Positions 43,113 to 51,455 of a stretch of 64,000 bases of DNA are shown here, piece by piece. Source of the stretch: Sporomusaceae bacterium (GTDB taxonomy: Bacteria > Bacillota > Negativicutes > Sporomusales > UBA7701). The DNA lies in the NCBI GenBank assembly GCA_031460455.1, contig JAVKTQ010000015.1, positions 22,897 through 86,896 of the forward strand, read 5' to 3'. Position 1 is the first letter of the stretch, and each line of letters begins with the position of its first letter. The notes beneath the pieces were generated by a model that did not search any database, was not told where the DNA came from, and was given only the letters and a program-made list of their open reading frames with translations. A program made the translations under genes and the position numbers.

Positions 43113-44090
43113 TTGCGAGTTCTATTTCTCGAAAGCCATTCCATGTGGATCGACGGTTTGCCGAACGGATTTCGCGATGCCGGGCACGATGTCCTCATAT
43201 CCGGACCCCTGACGGGAATGAATATCCCGGCGCTTATCGCCGATTATCATCCTGAACTCATCGTTATGCTCGGTTGGACGGAAGAGCATGTAGGCGTGAA
43301 AAGAAAATGGATAAGGGAGCATGTTACAACAAGCGGGATACCGTTTGTTTACTGGGCAACGGAGGATCCGATTCACGTCCGGGTGCTGACGGTACCGTTC
43401 ATCACGCAAGTTCAGCCGAATTTCGTCTTCACGGTAAGCAAAGAGATGGTGCCATATTATGAAAGCCTGGGATTTCCGTCGGCCCATCTTGATTTCGGCT
43501 ACCATCCATGCGTTCACAAGCGGGCTGAAAAAGTGGACAGTTACGCCTGCAGCGTTGCCGTAGTGGCTAACGCTTACCCAGGTGTCATCCAAATCTATTC
43601 GCAGTTTTACCGGCTACAGTCGCTGCACACCCTCATCAGCCCGCTCCTGAAAGCGGGTATCCGCGTTGATTTCTGGGGAACGCGCTGGAACGAGATGGCG
43701 GCTATCCTTGGCTCCCGGCTGCCCAAGGATTGTTTGCACGGCTATTTGCCATATGCGGAAGCGCACAAGGTGTACAACTCGGCCGACATTGTCCTCGGAC
43801 TTCAGAATACGACTAGCCAGGTTACTATGCGGACATATGAGATACTCGGTTCCGGAGGCTTTTTGCTAACATCGGATACGCCGGCCGTAACCGATTTGTT
43901 TGAGCCGGGCCGCCATTTGGTCGTGGCAAAAGCCCCGGACGAAACGGTGGAGATAGTCCGTTATTACCTGGATCATCCGCAGGAACGGGCGGAGATCAGC
44001 CGTGGCGGCCAGGCGGCCGTCGCCTGTCACAGCTATAAACACCGGGCCGAGTATATGGTCGCCATGTTGCGGCAGAGAAAATTAATTTAG
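43113..44090 (+). CDS. CgeB-like glycosyltransferase
   Basis: Product of 325 residues: N-terminal MRVLFLESHSMWIDGLPNGFRDAGHDV with DUF3880-like part, FVYWATEDPIHV, and C-terminal GT1-like part YNSADIVLGLQNTT...TYEILGSGGFLLTSDTPAV, as in CgeB of Bacillus spore maturation and related family members. CgeB is involved in the outermost spore polysaccharide layer. TTG start at 43113 behind GGGGAGG. The following small genes are on the same strand, suggesting a spore-surface context. Confidence 0.8.
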   Translation: MRVLFLESHSMWIDGLPNGFRDAGHDVLISGPLTGMNIPALIADYHPELIVMLGWTEEHVGVKRKWIREHVTTSGIPFVYWATEDPIHVRVLTVPFITQVQPNFVFTVSKEMVPYYESLGFPSAHLDFGYHPCVHKRAEKVDSYACSVAVVANAYPGVIQIYSQFYRLQSLHTLISPLLKAGIRVDFWGTRWNEMAAILGSRLPKDCLHGYLPYAEAHKVYNSADIVLGLQNTTSQVTMRTYEILGSGGFLLTSDTPAVTDLFEPGRHLVVAKAPDETVEIVRYYLDHPQERAEISRGGQAAVACHSYKHRAEYMVAMLRQRKLI

Positions 44091-44153
44091 CCGGTTCCCA
44101 GCGGCTGGGCGCCAACATAAAAATATAGTAAGAGAACATAAGGAGGTAACAAT

Positions 44154-44468
44154 ATGACCGTCTGCCAGGATATATGCTGCCAGGATTTTATCGATGAAAT
44201 ACAGTGCGAAAAGGGCACCACCGTGCTCTTGTACACTCTAGACGGATTTGTATACTTTGCCCGGATCGAAAAAATATTCAACAAAACCATTGCTCTGTTA
44301 GTACCGGGCGCAGGCCAAAACCATGTGCTCATCAGACATCCGGACCAGACATTTTGTCCTCAGGGCTGCTCATGCATCAAAGAAGAATTTACGCTTCTCG
44401 ATCTGTGCAAGGTTGTCGCCAAGACGCCGCACCTGTCTTGTTTACCCCCAGGCTTAATCGTGTCCTAA
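44154..44468 (+). CDS. Small Cys-containing protein with Sm-like pattern
   Basis: Product of 104 residues, not recognised. N-terminal MTVCQDICCQDFIDEI, then GTTVLLYTLDGFVYFARIEKIFNKTIALLV with the spacing of an Sm-like barrel, and a Cys-containing CPQGCSC loop. RBS AAGGAGG. It is similar in layout to the next gene and to the N-terminal half of the product at 39346-39807, so all three may be one family. Between a CgeB-like gene and its paralogue. Confidence 0.6.
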   Translation: MTVCQDICCQDFIDEIQCEKGTTVLLYTLDGFVYFARIEKIFNKTIALLVPGAGQNHVLIRHPDQTFCPQGCSCIKEEFTLLDLCKVVAKTPHLSCLPPGLIVS

Positions 44469-44493
44469 TTTTCTATGGAAGGAGGAACCTGTT

Positions 44494-44769
44494 GTGGACG
44501 ACCATTTTATCCATGAATGTGAAGAGAATGAGACGCTCGCTCATCTGCTAAAAAAGGGAATTAACCATGTCATCGACGTGATAGTTTTGGGGGGATGGCT
44601 TTATACCGGCAAATTAGTCGAAGTCGAGGACGGGCAGGTAATTCTGTGCGATGTTACGGTTACCTCGTGTGGCGGGATGACCTTGAGTTCATTCGAAGTG
44701 CCGAAAGTTAGGATATGTTTGGATACGATAATATCGGCGGGTAAACCCGATCTATGTTCTGCGGAATAG
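44494..44769 (+). CDS. Small Sm-like protein (paralogue of preceding gene)
   Basis: Product of 91 residues: INHVIDVIVLGGWLYTGKLVEVEDGQVILCDVTV is a typical Sm-like strand pattern (hydrophobic strand, GG turn, hydrophobic strand, D-G-x-V/I). Ends in ISAGKPDLCSAE. GTG start at 44494 behind GGAAGGAGG. Twenty-five bases after the previous stop and followed by a strong terminator, so both form a transcript end, perhaps starting at the CgeB-like gene. Confidence 0.6.
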   Translation: MDDHFIHECEENETLAHLLKKGINHVIDVIVLGGWLYTGKLVEVEDGQVILCDVTVTSCGGMTLSSFEVPKVRICLDTIISAGKPDLCSAE

Positions 44770-44793
44770 TCGTTAGTGGTTAGCTCTGTAGGG

Positions 44794-44820
44794 AACCCGC
44801 GGGTTACGCGGGTTTTTCTT
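44794..44820 (+). terminator. Intrinsic terminator
   Basis: Stem AACCCGCG / CGCGGGTT with loop GGTTA and run TTTTTCTT; 24 bp after the stop of the small Sm-like gene. Classical rho-independent form. Confidence 0.88.
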
Positions 44821-44838
44821 GTACGAGGAGGTCTTATT

Positions 44839-44982
44839 TTGAGGATCGGGGTCGATGTGCGACCGCTAGGTTGGGGACTGCCGGCCGGCATTCCAAGAAT
44901 GATGAAAAATATTCTCAAGGAATTGATGTTGTCTGACACTGAAGGGGTACCTGTTTGTGTAGCAGCTGCGGTTCTTAGGTGA
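44839..44982 (+). pseudogene. 5' fragment of a GT4 glycosyltransferase gene
   Basis: TTG start behind AGGAGG and N-terminus (M)RIGVDVRPLGWGLPAGIPRMMKNILKEL, which is the start of many GT4 glycosyltransferases; a stop codon comes after 47 residues and no continuation is found in the other frames. Probably a truncated gene that was once part of the glycan set. Confidence 0.55.
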
Positions 44983-45400
44983 AGGTATGGGTGGCAATAA
45001 GGACGGCAGAAGAAACAATCCAAAGCCGAACGGCATGCGAAAACCGGAACCCAGAGGAAAAGGAATCCCTCATAAAATGGCAGTGGCAGTATAAACTTAA
45101 GAGCAGGCATAAAAGCCTGCTCTTTCCCGTACTCAATAAACTTTACTGCTATTATTCATCCTCTTTATCATTAAGGCTTCAGCATGTCATCAACACGCTA
45201 TTCGAGCAGAAACAACAATAAACCGGCGCCACAAACATGCAAAATTCAAACGCCACTTTCATGCAAAATCAAATCGGCGTTGACATTGCTTCCATCCCTA
45301 GTCATTAGCGTAGTCCCCAGGCTATATTTGGCTTGCCCTAATCCTGATGCCGATGAAGAGGGTTATGACGATGGCCCGGTCTCTGGATCCGCCCCTATAC
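44983..45400. other. Decayed intergenic stretch
   Basis: About 420 bases without a convincing gene. It contains a hairpin (45099-45124) and, at 45259-45285, a 27-base near-copy of the 3' end of the acetyltransferase gene at 31483-31509, followed by a second weaker copy at about 45234-45252. Probably the graveyard of truncated genes. Confidence 0.5.
45099..45124. terminator. Hairpin, possible terminator
   Basis: Ten-base perfect stem (AAGAGCAGGC / GCCTGCTCTT) with an A/T loop and a T-containing 3' flank (CTCTTTCCC). It lies after the truncated glycosyltransferase fragment. Confidence 0.6.
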
Positions 45401-46342
45401 TCATTGATTTTTGAGAAACATGCAGTTTACCCGCAATTCATCGACACATTCACGAAAAGCGGCCGCCAGGGAATATTCCGTTTTGAAGCCAAGAATACGC
45501 TCGGCGCGGGCGGACGAGAGGTGCGGGCCCCACATCGGCCGCTTTCCCGGCAAGACGGCGATTTCCGCTTCGGGGTACAGTTCCTGCATGACCGAAGCTG
45601 CCTCGCGGACGGTGGCGATATGGCCGCAGATGTTGAAGACGCGGCCTGCCGACGGGTCGGCGTCGCAGGCCAGGAGCACCGCTCTCGCCAGGTCTTTGAC
45701 ATACAGCCAGTCGACAAGCTGGTCGCCGCAGTTGAGGGTGACCGGCGCGCCGGCCGCCGGGCCGTGGAAGAGGTCGTAGGCATAGGTGGCCGCGCCGCGA
45801 AACCACCGGCCACTGCCGAAAACAATGGTCGGGCGCAGCGCTATATTGCTGACCGCCAGCTTTGTATGATAATGTTCGGCCATCGCTTCGCAGAAAACCT
45901 TATACGCCCCGTAAACGTTCAGCGGATGACAGGAAGCGTCTTCGTCTATCGGCAGGCGGCCGTATTTCGCGTCTTGGCCGTAAACGGCGGCCGAGCTTGT
46001 CCAGACGACTCTATTGACGGCGAACGCCCGCGCGGCCTCAAGAACGTTGAGGAACCCGCGGCAGTTGACGTCGATCCCGGCGGACGGGTCGGCCTCGAGT
46101 TTGCCGATGTCGGTAGCGAACGCCAGGTGGATGATGGCTGTGACCGGGTATTCGGTCAGAACCCTCCGCAACTGGCCAGCGTCGGTGACATCGCCGCGCT
46201 CCACGACCACGCCTGCGGTCGCCCCGCCTAGTCTTGCCGTGCTGCCCGAGCGGCTGAAAACGACCGCTCGCCGACCGGCGTTCACCAGTGCTTCTACGAC
46301 CGCGGCCCCGACGAAGCCGCTGCCGCCTGTTACGAGATACAT
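45401..46342 (-). CDS. NAD-dependent epimerase/dehydratase (extended SDR)
   Basis: Product of 313 residues. NAD-binding motif TGGSGFVGAAV at the N-terminus, catalytic Ser-Tyr-Lys set in TSSAAVYG and YGAYK. Extended SDRs change nucleotide sugars or free sugar acids. Start at ATG 46342; a TTG two codons earlier is possible. It is last in the LacI-controlled operon, 11 bp after the zinc dehydrogenase gene, so it probably works on a sugar or sugar-acid intermediate. Confidence 0.85.
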   Translation of the reverse strand: MYLVTGGSGFVGAAVVEALVNAGRRAVVFSRSGSTARLGGATAGVVVERGDVTDAGQLRRVLTEYPVTAIIHLAFATDIGKLEADPSAGIDVNCRGFLNVLEAARAFAVNRVVWTSSAAVYGQDAKYGRLPIDEDASCHPLNVYGAYKVFCEAMAEHYHTKLAVSNIALRPTIVFGSGRWFRGAATYAYDLFHGPAAGAPVTLNCGDQLVDWLYVKDLARAVLLACDADPSAGRVFNICGHIATVREAASVMQELYPEAEIAVLPGKRPMWGPHLSSARAERILGFKTEYSLAAAFRECVDELRVNCMFLKNQ

Positions 46343-46353
46343 CGTCAAATCGC

Positions 46354-47373
46354 CTACATCTCTACCACGGCCCGCAGCGACCTGGACCGGTGGGCGGCCA
46401 GCATGTCGATGGCCGCGTTTATTTCTTCCAAGGAAAAAGTATGGCTGATCATATCCTTCACCGTTAATTCGCCTGTTTCAACTAGCCTGATTAGCTTCGG
46501 CAAGGCGCTCTGTAGGCTGGCGTACGACCCGGAAATATCGACCTCATCCTTGAATAGCCGCAGAGGATCGACGGTGAACGGCCGGGTAGCGGCGCCGACC
46601 AGGACGACGCGGCCGCCCCGGCGGACGCTGGCGACAGCCTGCTCGTATGTCTCAGGCCTGCCGACAAACTCCATCGCCGCGTCCACCTCGGCAACCAAAT
46701 GCTTAAGCGCCGTAGGAATATTGACGTCCGGGACCGCCTGCAAGGTTTTCCAAGCTCCTTTGGTCATAGCTCTTTCCAGTTTCCAATCTTCACGGTCGAT
46801 AGCAACGACCCTGGCCCCATAAATCTTCGCGGCCACCTGCACCGCGTTCAGTCCCAACACGCCGGTGCCAAAGACGGCCAAGACCTGACCCTCGGCGAGC
46901 CCGAGCTTGCCGACGGCGTGGGCGGCGGTCGACAGGGCGTCGGCGATCAGCGAACCTTCGCCAAACGAAATCGCGTCAGGCAGCTTTATCAAATTGACGG
47001 CCGGTACCTTGATAAAGTCGGCATAGCCGCCGTCGACGTCCAGGCCGAGAGTTTTTATATCCCGGCACAAGTTCTGCCGGCCTTCCCGGCAACGGTCACA
47101 GCGGCCGCAGGTTATGCATTGATAGACAAGCACTCTGTCCCCCGGCTGCACGTTTGCCGCCGGGCCCACGGCCTCCACCACGCCGGCCAGTTCATGCCCC
47201 AGGATGAGCGGCGGCTTGTGGCGGGGAAAGTAGGTACCTTTGGCTATGTTTACATCGGTATGGCAGATGCCGCAGGTTTTGACCCGTAGAAGAACCTCGC
47301 CGGACCCCGGAACAGGCTCGGCCCTTTCCTCCAAGACAAGTTCTCCTGGTCCCCGATATATGGCAGCTCGCAT
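46354..47373 (-). CDS. Zinc-dependent alcohol/polyol dehydrogenase (MDR family)
   Basis: Product of 339 residues. Catalytic zinc ligands CGICHTD and GHELAGVV, structural zinc cysteines CITCGRCDRCREGRQNLC, and the cofactor loop VFGTGVLGLNAVQVA are present. Resembles polyol/threonine dehydrogenases. RBS AGGGGG. Second such enzyme of the operon (with that at 52298-53326), so two successive oxidations of polyol or sugar groups are likely. Confidence 0.88.
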   Translation of the reverse strand: MRAAIYRGPGELVLEERAEPVPGSGEVLLRVKTCGICHTDVNIAKGTYFPRHKPPLILGHELAGVVEAVGPAANVQPGDRVLVYQCITCGRCDRCREGRQNLCRDIKTLGLDVDGGYADFIKVPAVNLIKLPDAISFGEGSLIADALSTAAHAVGKLGLAEGQVLAVFGTGVLGLNAVQVAAKIYGARVVAIDREDWKLERAMTKGAWKTLQAVPDVNIPTALKHLVAEVDAAMEFVGRPETYEQAVASVRRGGRVVLVGAATRPFTVDPLRLFKDEVDISGSYASLQSALPKLIRLVETGELTVKDMISHTFSLEEINAAIDMLAAHRSRSLRAVVEM

Positions 47374-47395
47374 CGTTAATCCCCCTATTATAAGG

Positions 47396-47430
47396 AAGGC
47401 ACCGCCGGCTTTGCCAGCCGACGGCGCCTT
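47396..47430 (-). terminator. Hairpin between TRAP permease and dehydrogenase genes
   Basis: 15-bp stem with two mismatches (AAGGCACCGCCGGCT / AGCCGACGGCGCCTT), five-base loop, located 8 bp after the dctM stop. Likely attenuates expression of the two downstream enzymes rather than ending the operon. Confidence 0.5.
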
Positions 47431-47438
47431 ATGACCAA

Positions 47439-48710
47439 TTATTTGCTAAACATGTGCGGCAGGAACATTACCGAACTGGGTACATAGGTTACGAACAGCA
47501 GGACGCCGAAGCAGATGAACACCCACCACCAGATCGAGATAATCAGCTTGTCGAGCTTGACGCCCGTCGCCATGAGCGTGGTGTTGAACACCGTCCCCAC
47601 CGGCGGGTGCATCAGGCCGATAGTGAGGTTGAAGCACACCAGCAGGCCGAAGTGGACGGGGTCGAAGTGATAGGCCTTGATTATCGGCATGAAAACCGGC
47701 ACGAGGATCATGACCGCCGGGACGGCGTCCATGAACATGCCGATGCAGTACAGGAGGATATTGATGAGCAACAGCACGACGTAAGGGTTGTCGGTCAGCG
47801 ACAGCATCATGTCGGCGACCAAGACAGGCACCCTGTCCATCGCCAGCGTCCAGCCAAAGATGCCGCCCATCGCGCCGATGATGAGGATGGAGCCGCTCAG
47901 CACGCCTGTCTTTACAAACACCGGGACGAGATCGCCCGGCTTTATTTTTTTGTAAACAAGGGTGCCGATCAGCAGGGTAAGCACCGAGGCGACGGCGGCG
48001 GCTTCAGTGGGGGTGCAGATGCCGAGGGCGATAGCGGCGAGCACGGCTACCGGTGCGGCGATGGAGAAGAAGGCGCCTTTGAAAGTCCGCCATACTTCGG
48101 GCCAGCCCAGCCAGTTGGTCGCGGGGTATGGATACCAGCGGCCCATGAAGAATATCGCCGCGGCCAGGGCAAGTGCCAGGTACAGACCGGGCATGACGCC
48201 GGCGAGAAACAGCTCGGCGATCGAGACGCCGCTGGCCACCCCATAGATTACCATCAGCATCCCTGGAGGAATGAGTGGCCCGAGAACCGATACCGAGGCG
48301 ATCAGTCCGGCGGTGAACTCTTCATTGTAGCCGTCCTTTTTCATCTCCGGGTACAAGGTGGAGGACAGCAGCGCCGCTTCGGCGTTAGCCGAGCCCAGCG
48401 GCCCGCCGAGCAGGAAGCCGACGATAACCATCACATAGGCCAAGCCACCCTTTATGCTGCCCACCAGGGCACGGGAAAAAGCCAGCAGCCTTGCCACGTC
48501 CCCGGAAAGCTCCATCAGCTCTCCGGCCAGGATGAACATCGGGATGGCCAGCAAGCCGTAGTTGTTGGCAGTGACGAACAGCCGCTGCGGCAGGGATATC
48601 ATTAGGTCGGGTTCGATCGCCAGTATATAAGTAAAGCCTGCCAGGCCAAGCATGAAGGCAATCGGCACACCTATGCACATGGCGACAATGAATACGATGG
48701 CTACTAACAC
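47439..48710 (-). CDS. dctM: TRAP transporter large permease (DctM)
   Basis: Product of 423 residues with about twelve hydrophobic segments; the family motif GSANAEAALLSSTLYPEM and PAVMILVPVFMPI and NLTIGLMHPPVG segments are present. It moves an organic anion with Na+ together with DctQ and the binding protein. GTG start behind GGGAGGTG. Order P-Q-M as usual, with a hairpin between P and Q. Confidence 0.93.
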   Translation of the reverse strand: MLVAIVFIVAMCIGVPIAFMLGLAGFTYILAIEPDLMISLPQRLFVTANNYGLLAIPMFILAGELMELSGDVARLLAFSRALVGSIKGGLAYVMVIVGFLLGGPLGSANAEAALLSSTLYPEMKKDGYNEEFTAGLIASVSVLGPLIPPGMLMVIYGVASGVSIAELFLAGVMPGLYLALALAAAIFFMGRWYPYPATNWLGWPEVWRTFKGAFFSIAAPVAVLAAIALGICTPTEAAAVASVLTLLIGTLVYKKIKPGDLVPVFVKTGVLSGSILIIGAMGGIFGWTLAMDRVPVLVADMMLSLTDNPYVVLLLINILLYCIGMFMDAVPAVMILVPVFMPIIKAYHFDPVHFGLLVCFNLTIGLMHPPVGTVFNTTLMATGVKLDKLIISIWWWVFICFGVLLFVTYVPSSVMFLPHMFSK

Positions 48711-48743
48711 CGACGGCTCACCTCCCGACAGGCAACACGGCGG

Positions 48744-49274
48744 CTAGACATACGAACCGGTCGTCTTTTCACCGTCGTCCTCCCCCTTCCGGACAAGGAT
48801 ATCGTACGTTTCGACCACCATGTGAATAAGCATCATGAGGGCGGAAAGCGGTATAATCGCTACAAATACCCATATCGGCATATCGAGCGACGCTGTCTTC
48901 TGCCTCATGGTAACCGGCGACATCAGCAGCTGAACGCCGAAATAGGCAATCGCGATGAGCAGGACCATGCCCAGCAGGTTGGCTATGATCATGACAACGA
49001 GTTTCTGCGTTTTCGGCAGCTTGTTGACGAGCAGCTCGATTTTCGCCAGCATTTTCTGGCGCAAGGCCACATAGCTGCCGAAAAAGGTAACGAGGACCAG
49101 TAGATAGGTCGATATTTCATCGCTCCAGGTCAGGGGCGAGTTGAAGAAATAGCGAAAACAGACTCCCACGAACATTATCAAGGTTTGGATACAGATGGCC
49201 CCGGCGGTGATGACATTGGCCACCCACCCCAGGGCACCGTCCACCGTGCGTAAAACGGCTACTACCTGGCCCAT
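48744..49274 (-). CDS. dctQ: TRAP transporter small permease (DctQ)
   Basis: Product of 176 residues with four membrane segments (ITAGAICIQTLIMFVGVCFRYFF, LLVLVTFFGSYVALR, KLVVMIIANLLGMVLLIAIAYFG, VFVAIIPLSALMMLI). The WSDEISTYLLV motif is typical for DctQ. It stabilises DctM. Ends 33 bp before dctM. Confidence 0.9.
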   Translation of the reverse strand: MGQVVAVLRTVDGALGWVANVITAGAICIQTLIMFVGVCFRYFFNSPLTWSDEISTYLLVLVTFFGSYVALRQKMLAKIELLVNKLPKTQKLVVMIIANLLGMVLLIAIAYFGVQLLMSPVTMRQKTASLDMPIWVFVAIIPLSALMMLIHMVVETYDILVRKGEDDGEKTTGSYV

Positions 49275-49341
49275 TATACATCTCCCCCCGGTTATTAGCC
49301 GGCCTTCAGCGGCGGCTGACAGCCCCGCGGGCGCCAGCCGG

Positions 49342-49370
49342 GGGGCGGGAATTCTTTCAATTCCCGCCCC
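49342..49370 (-). promoter_or_regulatory. Intercistronic hairpin between dctP and dctQ
   Basis: 12-bp GC-rich perfect stem (GGGGCGGGAATT / AATTCCCGCCCC) with loop CTTTC. Such hairpins raise the amount of binding protein against permease by stabilising the 5' part of the mRNA or by partial termination. A similar hairpin is found at 62743-62778 in the second TRAP operon. Confidence 0.65.
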
Positions 49371-49389
49371 GTCCGGTAAACGGCGCCTG

Positions 49390-50421
49390 TTATTTTTTCT
49401 GCATCGCCCTTACTGCGTCGACGAATTCTTTGACTTCAGGGATTTCCTTGGAGTACTTTTCGATGACCGGTTTTACAGCTTGAACGTATTCGTTTGCGTC
49501 GATGGTGTTGATTTTGACGCCTTTGTCTTTCATCACCTGCATATACTTGTCGTTGGCGGTTTTGGTGATCGCCAGAGAAGCCTTGGCCGCTTCCTCGGCC
49601 GCCTCCTGCATGATCTTCTGGTCTTCGGGGCTGAGCTTATCCCAGGTCTTCGGACTCATGACAAGGATGACAGCATTGTTGAAGTGACCTGAAATGGTGA
49701 TGTATTTGGTTACGTCGTAGAACTTGCTGGCGTTGGAGCCGATGACGTCGCTCTCAAAGCCGTCGATCGTGCCGGTCTGCATCGAGGTATAGACTTCGGT
49801 GTAGGGGATGGGCGTGGGGTTGGCGCCAAGCGCCCTGAAAATGTCCATATGGATCGGGGATTGCATGGCCCGAATTTTCATGCCCTTCATGTCAGCCAAG
49901 TTCTTGATTTCCTTGGTTGTATGGAAATGGCGGAAAGGCTGATAGGTAAAGGTTAGCGCCTTTACCTTGGTTTCCTGTTCGAGTCGCTTCAGCAGCTTTT
50001 TACCCGGTTCGCCCTGCTCCGCTCTATACAGCAGATCATAATCGTTGTTGAAGATGTAAGGCATATCGGTGCCCACCAGCACTTTTGTGAAAGCGGACAC
50101 GACCGGGGCTGAGATGACGCCGGCGTCCAGAGTACCGAGCTGAATGGCTTCGAACATATCGCGGTCTCCACCGAGCTGGCCGCCAGGGAACAGGTCGAAT
50201 TCGATTTTGCCCTTGGACTTTTCTTTGACCGTTTTGGCGAACGTCACCGCCGCCACGGTGTAGGGATGATCATCCTGATAGGCTACGACCCAGCCGAGGC
50301 GCAGTTTCTTGGGGCCCTCGGCCGGCTTCTTGGCGTCGGAACCGCCGCAGCCGCCGATAATGAGTGTGGCCGCCATCACTGCCACCAGGAGAAGACCAAT
50401 AATCGTTCTGCTCTTTTTCAC
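49390..50421 (-). CDS. dctP: TRAP transporter substrate-binding lipoprotein (DctP)
   Basis: Product of 343 residues with a lipoprotein signal (LIIGGC, Cys25) and DctP fold: KIRAMQSPIHMDIFRALGANPTPIPYTEVYTSMQTGTIDGFE is the family's ligand-site region with the Arg that binds a carboxylate. GTG start behind GGGAGG. Substrate is a carboxylate (sugar acid or keto acid); neighbours suggest one derived from carbohydrate. Confidence 0.93.
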   Translation of the reverse strand: MKKSRTIIGLLLVAVMAATLIIGGCGGSDAKKPAEGPKKLRLGWVVAYQDDHPYTVAAVTFAKTVKEKSKGKIEFDLFPGGQLGGDRDMFEAIQLGTLDAGVISAPVVSAFTKVLVGTDMPYIFNNDYDLLYRAEQGEPGKKLLKRLEQETKVKALTFTYQPFRHFHTTKEIKNLADMKGMKIRAMQSPIHMDIFRALGANPTPIPYTEVYTSMQTGTIDGFESDVIGSNASKFYDVTKYITISGHFNNAVILVMSPKTWDKLSPEDQKIMQEAAEEAAKASLAITKTANDKYMQVMKDKGVKINTIDANEYVQAVKPVIEKYSKEIPEVKEFVDAVRAMQKK

Positions 50422-50503
50422 ATTACTTCCTCCCTTTTCAGTTCGTAATCCGCCCCCTGAAAGATACCCTTCCTTTCCTCCACTCCCCCTTGCCGTAATC
50501 TAA

Positions 50504-51454
50504 TCATCGTTTTATCAATTCCTTGGCCACGGCGCAGATGTTGGCCACCGACATCCCATACTTATCCCACAGCAACTCGGCCGCCGCGGTATCCCCAAAC
50601 ACATCAGGAATACCCAGCCTCCTGACCTTTACTTTCGCGCCTTCCTCGGCCACCGTTTCGGCCACTGCGGCTCCCAGGCCGCCAATCACGTTATGCTCTT
50701 CCAGCGTGATTATCCCCCTGGTCTCGGCAACCGCCCGGACAATGGCATCCTTGTCCAGCGGTTTGAGGGTATGCATATCGATAACCCGGGCACCGATCTT
50801 GTCAGCCCGCAGTTTTTCCGCCGCCTTCATAGCCCGGAGGACCATCACCCCGGTGGCAACGATGGTTACGTCGTCGCCTTCGCAGACGGTTACGGCCTTG
50901 CCAATTTCGTAGTCTAGCTCTTTATAGATCACCGGACTGTCGCCCCGGCCCAATCTCATGTATACCGGACCGTCATATGCGGCCGCCGCGGCAACCGCCA
51001 GCCTCGTCTGGACGGCGTCTGAGGGAGCAATCACCGTCATGTTGGGAATGGCTCTCATGATCGCCAGATCCTCTTCGCAAAAGTGCGTAGCCCCGGCTGT
51101 CCCTACGCTCAGACCGGAGTGAGTCGTCACGATCTTAACGTTGAGCCGCGGGTAGCAGATCGAAGTCCTCACTTGCTCGGCGCCCCGCATGGCCGCAAAT
51201 ACGGCAAAGGTGCTTACGAACGGAATTTTACCGCTCAGAGCCAACCCGGCGGCCGTTCCTATCATGTCCTGTTCAGCGATCCCCATATTATAGTAGCGGC
51301 GCGGGTACTTCTCCCCAAACTTGAACGTCCGCGTCGATTCTGCGAGGTCGGCGTCGAGGACGAAAATATCCTCGTTCCTGCCGCCCAACTCGACAAGGAC
51401 GTCGCCGTAGGCGTCCCGGGTCGAAACCACCAGGTCTCTGGTTTCCAGCAACAT
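50504..51454 (-). CDS. Transketolase, C-terminal half
   Basis: Product of 316 residues: pyrimidine-binding domain (NMGIAEQDMIGTAAGLA, with the conserved Glu for ThDP) and C-terminal transketolase domain (ARVIDMHTLKPLD). Works as a complex with the N-terminal half encoded upstream. ATG 51454 is chosen over GTG 51463 because GGGGTG is at proper distance; it begins one base after the stop of the other half. Confidence 0.9.
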   Translation of the reverse strand: MLLETRDLVVSTRDAYGDVLVELGGRNEDIFVLDADLAESTRTFKFGEKYPRRYYNMGIAEQDMIGTAAGLALSGKIPFVSTFAVFAAMRGAEQVRTSICYPRLNVKIVTTHSGLSVGTAGATHFCEEDLAIMRAIPNMTVIAPSDAVQTRLAVAAAAAYDGPVYMRLGRGDSPVIYKELDYEIGKAVTVCEGDDVTIVATGVMVLRAMKAAEKLRADKIGARVIDMHTLKPLDKDAIVRAVAETRGIITLEEHNVIGGLGAAVAETVAEEGAKVKVRRLGIPDVFGDTAAAELLWDKYGMSVANICAVAKELIKR

Positions 51455-51455
51455 C

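Noticed and set aside
44979..45221. 80-codon plus-strand frame after the truncated glycosyltransferase
   Set aside because: Covers the hairpin at 45099-45124; no family features; likely random frame in decayed DNA.
47454..48605. 383-codon plus-strand frame opposite dctM
   Set aside because: Arg/His/Asp-rich antisense of hydrophobic membrane protein codons; a usual artefact.
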